NCBI GenBank assembly: GCA_963828185.1
Contig: CAWHDV010000001.1
Coordinates: 124,001 to 188,000 of the forward strand
DNA from: Rhodoblastus sp963828185
GTDB lineage: Bacteria > Pseudomonadota > Alphaproteobacteria > Rhizobiales > Beijerinckiaceae
DNA length: 64,000 nt
Direction: 5' to 3'
Shown: piece after piece, positions 60,675-64,000 of the stretch
Numbering within the stretch: position 1 is the stretch's first letter
How the letters are laid out: the number at the start of each line of letters is the position of its first letter
Made by a program: the position numbers and the translations under genes
The notes under the pieces: model-generated
What the model saw: the letters and a program-made list of their open reading frames with translations, nothing else
Told to the model about the DNA's origin: nothing
Database searches by the model: none

Positions 60675-61127
60675 ATGCAAGATGACGGGGATGTTCTGGT
60701 TGTTTGTCCGCGCTGCGGCGGGGTCAATCGGGCGTCGCGCGAAAAGCTTGACGCGGGCGGGCGTCCCGCTTGCGGCGCCTGCGGCGCGCCATTGTTCTGC
60801 GGCGCCATCGACGTGGCTGATGACGCGGGATTCGCCCGTCACGCCGCGCGGACGAGCCTGCCGATCCTCGTCGATTTCTGGGCCGGCTGGTGCAGTCCGT
60901 GCAAGATGATGGCGCCGCAATTCGCCGCCGCCGCGCAGAAGCTCGACACCCGCGTGCGCGCCCTCAAGGTCGATACGGAAAGGCTGCGTGAAACCGCCGC
61001 GCGCTTCAACATCCTGAGCATACCGACGCTGGTCCTGATCCGCGACGGCAAGGAAATCTCACGTCAGGCCGGCGCGATCGACGCCAATGCGATCATCCGC
61101 TGGGCGGCGAGCTTTGGCGCCGCGTGA
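60675..61127 (+). CDS. trxC: Thioredoxin 2-like protein with WCSPC active site
   Basis: This 150-residue protein has a zinc ribbon (CPRCGG and CGACGA pairs, residues 11-36) followed by a thioredoxin fold: the TrxC architecture. The active site reads DFWAGWCSPCKMMAP, with Ser where almost all TrxC have Gly, which should change the redox potential or partner choice. The cis-Pro loop SIPTLVLIRDGKE is intact. AAGGGGAAGG precedes the ATG. It is divergent from the ccoG operon and convergent with the rhodanese gene. Confidence 0.9.
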   Translation: MQDDGDVLVVCPRCGGVNRASREKLDAGGRPACGACGAPLFCGAIDVADDAGFARHAARTSLPILVDFWAGWCSPCKMMAPQFAAAAQKLDTRVRALKVDTERLRETAARFNILSIPTLVLIRDGKEISRQAGAIDANAIIRWAASFGAA

Positions 61128-61190
61128 AAAAGTCCGAAAAGCGGCTTCGCTTTCCGGACAGAACAAGTGCAATGGAACGGCTGGCTTTGC

Positions 61191-61535
61191 TCAGCGGTGG
61201 ATCGGCATGTCGTAGCGCCGCCATTCGGACAGGCCGCCGCCCAGATGCGAATCCGCGACCAGGCCGTGCGCCTTGGCGAGCCTCAAGGCGCTCTTGGAGC
61301 GCATGCCGGTCGCACAGTAGAAAATGACCTGCTTGTCCTTGGGGATTTTCGCCGCGGCCTGGGCGAAGCGCGACAGGGGCGCGTGGAGGGCGCCGGGGAT
61401 GCGGCCATTCGCCCATTCATTGTCCTCGCGCACGTCGACGAGGACATAGGGGCTGTCCTTTTCGCGCATCATGTCGCGCACTTCGCCGGGGGTAAGCGTC
61501 TTGAACTTGTCGCCGGAGCCGAACCAACCAAACAT
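61191..61535 (-). CDS. Single-domain rhodanese
   Basis: Sulfurtransferase of 114 residues with the active-site loop FYCATGMRS (Cys near 72) and the rhodanese frame YVLVDVREDNEWANGRIPGA. No signal peptide, so cytoplasmic. GGAGTGAGATCGGG precedes the ATG. The 3' end of the NsrR-like gene overlaps its 5' end by 67 bp, so the two are probably on one mRNA. Confidence 0.9.
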   Translation of the reverse strand: MFGWFGSGDKFKTLTPGEVRDMMREKDSPYVLVDVREDNEWANGRIPGALHAPLSRFAQAAAKIPKDKQVIFYCATGMRSKSALRLAKAHGLVADSHLGGGLSEWRRYDMPIHR

Positions 61536-62059
61536 CCCGATCTCACTCCTCTATCGATACCGTTGCAGATTTCCACGTGAAGATTTACGCGCTGGCCGCG
61601 CGCGAGCGCGGTTTCGAACTCCGTCCAATCCCCTTCGAGGGCGCCGAGAACTTCGCGACGATTGGCGGAAATGTCGGCGATGGTCACGCCATCGAGCACG
61701 TCGAGAAAGGCGCGGCAGGCCCGCTTGAACAGTTTTCCAAGCTTGCAGAGGCCGATCAGCGGACAGGTGTTGGTGACCGCGTCGAAACATTCGACCAGGT
61801 CGAGATCGTCCTCGGTCTTGCGGATAATCTCGCCGACCGTGATCTTGTGCGGGTCCTTGGCCAGGCGGAATCCGCCGTTGCGCCCGCGCACATTGTCGAG
61901 ATAGCCCCAAAGGCCAAGCTGGTGCACGCATTTCACCAAATGCGCCTTGGAAATTCCGAAACTTTCCGCCACCTCGTGCACCGTGACGAGCTCACCCTTG
62001 CGCATGGCCGCGATCATCAGGATGCGCAGGGCGTAATTGGAATAGCTGGTCAGACGCAT
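61469..62059 (-). CDS. Rrf2-family regulator, NsrR-like
   Basis: The protein starts MRLTSYSNYALRILMIAAM and has the Rrf2 winged HTH (EVAESFGISKAHLVKCVHQL, about residues 25-45, and a wing near GRNGGFRLAKD). Three cysteines follow in CFDAVTNTCPLIGLC (spacing C-x7-C-x5-C), as in NsrR, which senses nitric oxide through an Fe-S cluster. The usual family ends near residue 150; this frame runs to 196 and overlaps the rhodanese gene by 67 bp, so the last 40 or so residues are an unusual extension. ATG 62059; an upstream ATG is unlikely. Confidence 0.87.
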   Translation of the reverse strand: MRLTSYSNYALRILMIAAMRKGELVTVHEVAESFGISKAHLVKCVHQLGLWGYLDNVRGRNGGFRLAKDPHKITVGEIIRKTEDDLDLVECFDAVTNTCPLIGLCKLGKLFKRACRAFLDVLDGVTIADISANRREVLGALEGDWTEFETALARGQRVNLHVEICNGIDRGVRSGCLVGSAPATSSRRLPPAKCAT

Positions 62060-62111
62060 GGGGATGCCTTCCGCGCCGCCACATTTTGTGCGGCGCGGAA
62101 TGCTATAATCC

Positions 62112-62122
62112 AAATGAAGCTT
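62112..62122 (-). promoter_or_regulatory. Possible NsrR half-site upstream of the Rrf2 gene
   Basis: On the minus strand AAGCTTCATTT agrees with the NsrR half-site AAGATGYATTT at 9 of 11 positions, 53 bp before the start codon; a TATAGC follows. The second half of a full site is poorly matched. Autoregulation is a guess. Confidence 0.3.
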
Positions 62123-62175
62123 TTAAGCTAGCGCCCCTGGATCGCTTTCGAGCCGGGCGGACGCCGGGGTCGCGC

Positions 62176-62514
62176 TCAGTACCCGCCCTTGCGCCGGCTT
62201 TCGGCGACGCCGGCGATGCGCCCGCCTTGTTTCGACGGATCGAGCGGAAAAAGGTCGTAAAGCGTCTTCTGCTCGACGCGTTCGCCCCATTTGTCGGTCA
62301 TGGCCTTGATGATGGTGCGCGTATTCGGCGTGCTCTGGTTGTTTTCGAAATATTCCTCGCGCAGGTAATCGATGACATCCCAATGGCGGGAGGCGAGTTC
62401 GATCCCGTCCAGCTTGGCGATATGCGCGGCCAGCTCGCGGCTCCAGTCTTCCGGTTCAGCCAAATAGCCGGTCGCCGTGGTTTCGATCTCCTTGCCCTCG
62501 AACTGATAGGCCAT
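62176..62514 (-). CDS. DsrC/TusE-family protein lacking both functional cysteines (RspA type)
   Basis: This 112-residue protein has the full DsrC/TusE fold (FEGKEIETTATGYL, GIELASRHWDVIDYLREEY, LYDLFPLDPSKQGGRIAG). DsrC has a Cys in the KQGC position and another as the penultimate residue; TusE keeps the last one. Here the first site is Gly (KQGGRIAG) and the C-terminus is KGGY, with no Cys anywhere in the protein. It therefore cannot carry sulfur as DsrC or TusE do and belongs to the cysteine-free group called RspA, thought to be regulatory. It lies 28 bp after the CobB/DsrN-like gene. Confidence 0.88.
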   Translation of the reverse strand: MAYQFEGKEIETTATGYLAEPEDWSRELAAHIAKLDGIELASRHWDVIDYLREEYFENNQSTPNTRTIIKAMTDKWGERVEQKTLYDLFPLDPSKQGGRIAGVAESRRKGGY

Positions 62515-62542
62515 TTGCCCCTCCTTTCCAACGTTTCCAATT

Positions 62543-63967
62543 TTAGCCGGCCGACCTCAACCGGGAACGATCGCGCTCGGCGACAGCCTTGCGGGGCGCC
62601 TGCGCTTGGCTCTTGCGCGCCCGAATGAAGCCGACGAAGCGCTCGGCCCAGTGATTGCGCGAGGTGTCGCGCAAATGGGTGAAGCTTGCGAGCAGATTGC
62701 CGATGACGACGCCGTCGTGGCGGCCGTCGACGCCGAAGCCGCGTTGCATGCGATAGGCGTAGCTGAGGCCCGGCGCGACATTCTCGAGCCGCGCGTAATG
62801 GAATTCATGCGCGGGCGCGCTCGCGCCGAAATGGGCGCCCGGCCAGGGAGCGGAGGCGGTTTCTTCGACGCGCACCAGGCCGCGCCCTTGCGGCCTTTCG
62901 CCCATGACAGCGTCGGCGGGAACGATTCCGACCATCTCGTGGCGAGCGCCCTGGTAGGAAATGGAGCGCGAAAAATACATCAGGCCGCCGCATTCGGCAT
63001 AGGCGGGCAGGCCGCCCGCGACCGCCGCGCGGATCTGCGTCTTCAGGGAGACATTGGCGGCCAGAGCCGCGGCTTGCGTTTCGGGAAAGCCGCCGCCGAT
63101 GAAGAGACCGTCGCAGGCCGGCAGGTCACGGTCGCGCAGCGCGTCGAAGAACACCAGCCGCGCGCCCGCGCGCTGCAAGGCCTCGAGATCGTCGGAATAA
63201 TAGAAGCCGAAGGCGGCGTCGCGCGCGACAGCCAGCGTCACGTCGGGCGACGAAAAGCCGCGCAGAAGTGGCGGGCTCGGCATTTCGGGCCGCGTCGCCA
63301 GCGCGAGCAGCGCATCGAGGTCGACGCCGCGCAGAACAGCGTCCCGCGCCTGCGCGATGACGGCGTCGGCCCCTGCCGCTTCGCTCGGCGTGGTCAGGCC
63401 GAGATGGCGTTCGTCGACATTGAGGCCGGAGTCGCGGCCGATCGCGCCGAGGACCTTGATGTCGGTGTAGTTTTCGATGGCCTGGCGCAGCTTGTTTTCC
63501 TGCCGCGCGACGCCGACCTTGTTGAGGATGACGCCGGCGATTTCCACCTCGGGATCGAATTTGCTGTAGCCGAGGAGAAGCGGCGCCACGCCTCGCGCCA
63601 TGCCGATCGTGTCGATCACAAGCACCACCGGCGCGCGAAGAAGCCTGGCCAAAGCCGCGCTCGAATCGCTTCCCTGGGGATCGACGCCGTCATGGAGGCC
63701 CTTGTTGCCCTCGATCAGCGCGACATCCGCGTCGCCAAAGCCTTGCGCATAGCAGGCGAGGATTTCCGCCGGCGCCTGGGTGTTGAAATCGAGATTGTAA
63801 GAGGCGCGGCCGGAGGCGCGGGCGAGCCACATCGGATCGATGTAATCCGGCCCCTTCTTGAAGGTCTGGAGCTTCAGGCCGCGGGCGGAAAGCGCCGCGG
63901 CGAGACCGATCGAGGCGGTCGTCTTGCCGGAAGATTTCGCGGCGGCGGAGATGAAGAACCGGGTCAC
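62543..63967 (-). CDS. Cobyrinate a,c-diamide synthase family amidotransferase (CobB/CbiA or DsrN-like)
   Basis: This ATP- and glutamine-dependent tetrapyrrole amidase of 474 residues has an N-terminal dethiobiotin-synthetase-like domain with P-loop AAAKSSGKTTASIGL and FKKGPDYIDPMWLARASG, and a C-terminal class I glutamine amidotransferase domain (nucleophile Cys in YAECGGLMYF, His in PAHEFHYARL). Such enzymes amidate (hydrogeno)cobyrinate, or sirohaem in the case of DsrN of sulfur-metabolising bacteria. The FKKGPDYIDPMWL form and the DsrC-like neighbour favour a DsrN-type role, but B12 synthesis is not excluded. The start is GTG 63967, overlapping the upstream stop. Confidence 0.85.
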   Translation of the reverse strand: MTRFFISAAAKSSGKTTASIGLAAALSARGLKLQTFKKGPDYIDPMWLARASGRASYNLDFNTQAPAEILACYAQGFGDADVALIEGNKGLHDGVDPQGSDSSAALARLLRAPVVLVIDTIGMARGVAPLLLGYSKFDPEVEIAGVILNKVGVARQENKLRQAIENYTDIKVLGAIGRDSGLNVDERHLGLTTPSEAAGADAVIAQARDAVLRGVDLDALLALATRPEMPSPPLLRGFSSPDVTLAVARDAAFGFYYSDDLEALQRAGARLVFFDALRDRDLPACDGLFIGGGFPETQAAALAANVSLKTQIRAAVAGGLPAYAECGGLMYFSRSISYQGARHEMVGIVPADAVMGERPQGRGLVRVEETASAPWPGAHFGASAPAHEFHYARLENVAPGLSYAYRMQRGFGVDGRHDGVVIGNLLASFTHLRDTSRNHWAERFVGFIRARKSQAQAPRKAVAERDRSRLRSAG

Positions 63968-64000
63968 GACGCCACCGTTTCGCTCTTGCCGGACGACACC
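63964..64000 (-). CDS. 3' end of an upstream gene (unidentified)
   Basis: Only the last 12 codons or so are in the window; the frame ends VSSGKSETVAS and its TGA overlaps the GTG start of the amidotransferase gene (GTGA), so the two are coupled. Too short to name. A uroporphyrinogen methyltransferase or another tetrapyrrole gene would fit the context. Confidence 0.5.
   Translation of the reverse strand, partial: VSSGKSETVAS

Noticed and set aside
1..64000. CRISPR arrays, prophage, integrase/att sites, replication origin
   Set aside because: No regularly spaced repeats, phage structural genes, tRNA-linked integrase or DnaA-box cluster were seen in the window.

Overview
The window is about 64 kb of GC-rich, densely packed DNA from an alphaproteobacterium of the Rhizobiales/Hyphomicrobiales type. 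The evidence for this is several gene orders familiar from that group (aroA-cmk-rpsA-sppA-ihfB-lapA-trpF, acnA divergent from ccmABCDG, rsmB-heparinase-purH, a mitofilin-like gene next to hemY), the SDHAF4-type DUF1674 gene and an IalB-family gene. A form II RuBisCO operon with its own CbbR, an FNR/FixK-type box and an alpha-type Mic60 suggest a facultative autotroph with internal membranes, such as a purple non-sulfur bacterium of the Rhodoblastus/Beijerinckiaceae kind. The genus is inference.

1-2.8 kb is accessory DNA: a visibly AT-richer DUF262 (GmrS/D-like) gene broken by a frameshift near its 3' end, then a complete IS3-family (IS407-group) element with matched inverted repeats and a 4-bp target duplication. 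2.8-13.7 kb is a minus-strand housekeeping block: ccmA-ccmB-ccmC-ccmD-ccmG (haem export and cytochrome c maturation), aroA, cmk, rpsA, a YegD-like Hsp70, a frameshifted sppA, ihfB, lapA and trpF. The usual trpB-trpA do not follow trpF; the IS and DUF262 gene sit there instead.

13.8-29.9 kb holds two different aconitases (acnA and acnB) flanking a FUSC-type membrane protein, ftsY-ispZ, an RluA-family pseudouridine synthase, asd, a beta-carbonic anhydrase, a CitE-like CoA-ester lyase, and the mitofilin/Mic60-hemY pair. 30-48.9 kb contains rplS, a leuC-osmC-zincin-leuD cluster, a lytic transglycosylase, a lemA-TPM-TPM membrane operon, an MDR oxidoreductase, an IalB-family protein, acs, an L,D-transpeptidase, gluQ, an SDHAF4-like gene, rsmB-heparinase-purH and one unrecognised gene.

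48.9-58.5 kb is the Calvin cycle region: cbbF-cbbP-cbbT-cbbA-cbbM-rpe on the minus strand, cbbR divergent with a palindromic TTA-N7-TAA site between them, and a PfkB-type sugar/nucleoside kinase downstream. 58.5-64 kb is a redox/sulfur neighbourhood: a DUF2892 membrane protein, ccoG with a small membrane protein behind an FNR-type box, trxC with a variant WCSPC site, a rhodanese, an NsrR-like Rrf2 regulator with three cysteines, a DsrC/TusE-family protein that has lost both functional cysteines (RspA type), and a CobB/DsrN-type amidotransferase translationally coupled to an upstream gene that leaves the window.

The strongest candidate for something poorly described is the last block: a cysteine-free DsrC homologue beside a tetrapyrrole amidotransferase, an Fe-S NO-sensor-like regulator and a rhodanese. 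No tRNA, rRNA or CRISPR array was seen.
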